The notes beneath the pieces were generated by a model that saw nothing but the letters and a program-made list of their open reading frames with translations, made no database searches and was not told the DNA's origin. From assembly GCA_020630735.1 (NCBI GenBank), contig JAHDIP010000026.1:1-42673 (forward strand): DNA of 42,673 nt, in the 5' to 3' direction. The stretch comes from Saprospiraceae bacterium. Its GTDB lineage: Bacteria > Bacteroidota > Bacteroidia > Chitinophagales > Saprospiraceae. Shown here piece by piece: positions 42,608 through 42,673 of the stretch. Made by a program: the position numbers and the translations under genes. Numbering within the stretch: the stretch's first letter is position 1; every line of letters begins with the position of its first letter.

Positions 42608-42673
42608 ATGAATACCAATACAATCCTTACCATTTTCTTTGGCATTTTAGTATTGATAAGTTGCCAACAAGCT
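42608..42673 (+). CDS. Start of a lipoprotein (cut by window end)
   Basis: ATG at 42608 encodes MNTNTILTIFFGILVLISC followed by QQA. The lipobox LISC with a preceding hydrophobic helix marks a lipoprotein signal peptide. Only 22 residues are in the window, so the function cannot be seen. It lies 30 nt after the previous stop and may be in the same transcript. Confidence 0.75.
   Translation, partial: MNTNTILTIFFGILVLISCQQA

Overview
The window looks like a chromosome segment from a low-GC member of the Bacteroidota, most like the Saprospiria (Saprospiraceae/Lewinella type). The evidence is: two giant secreted proteins with type IX secretion (T9SS) C-terminal sorting domains (SPNP/FPNP motifs); a DUF6089/PorG-like outer-membrane protein; surface lipoproteins with acidic residues after the Cys; a DUF4856-imelysin-HTTM-TonB receptor operon; and repeated matches to the Bacteroidota promoter (TTTG, about 19 nt, TAnnTTTG). 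I saw no rRNA, tRNA, CRISPR array, integrase or transposase gene, so this is mostly core-type genome with small non-coding repeats between the genes.

Layout. 1-3.5 kb: 3' part of a giant Ig/HYR-like repeat adhesin ending in a terminator. 3.5-8.1 kb (minus): acyl-CoA carboxylase carboxyltransferase, SAM methyltransferase and a GT39-like membrane protein with TPRs. 8.6-9.8 kb: aspartate aminotransferase. 9.9-11.9 kb (minus): two small membrane ORFs and a MATE exporter. 12.1-18.1 kb (plus): a compact four-gene operon, DUF4856 lipoprotein, imelysin lipoprotein, HTTM/gamma-carboxylase-like membrane protein and FecA-like TonB receptor, probably for iron. 18.5-20.6 kb: oligopeptidase B-type S9 lipoprotein. 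20.9-24.0 kb (minus): recQ and a glycosyltransferase. 24.8-28.9 kb: a secreted sugar-dehydrogenase-like mosaic protein. 29.1-30.0 kb (minus): PorG-like protein. 30.4-32.1 kb: S8 protease with a very long insert. 32.3-35.1 kb (minus): beta-lactamase-fold lipoprotein and an ABC exporter. 35.3-38.2 kb (minus): recF, a secreted unknown, DUF721 and an AraC regulator. 38.3-42.7 kb (plus): pyruvate dehydrogenase E1 alpha, TPR membrane protein, ribH, metallo-beta-lactamase-fold hydrolase, a secreted beta-rich protein and the start of a lipoprotein.

The most unusual content is between the genes. (1) A mosaic family of 150-220 bp palindromic elements has three full copies (18151-18306, 20709-20927, 28902-29062) and two remnants (13214-13235, 24114-24142). 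All full copies share a core, AAAATACTCG followed by a TGAT(A)GC hairpin, but combine different terminal arms, and several abut stop codons exactly. (2) A separate 163 bp element at 8124-8286 has the same plan of terminal inverted repeats and a central hairpin. (3) A 125 nt segment at 32136-32260 folds into a tight four-way junction (cloverleaf). (4) A perfect 62 bp palindrome sits between convergent genes at 29079-29140. Other points are an AraC gene whose conserved N-terminus has no in-frame ATG, non-ATG starts at recQ and its partner, and candidate operators upstream of the imelysin operon and the sugar dehydrogenase.
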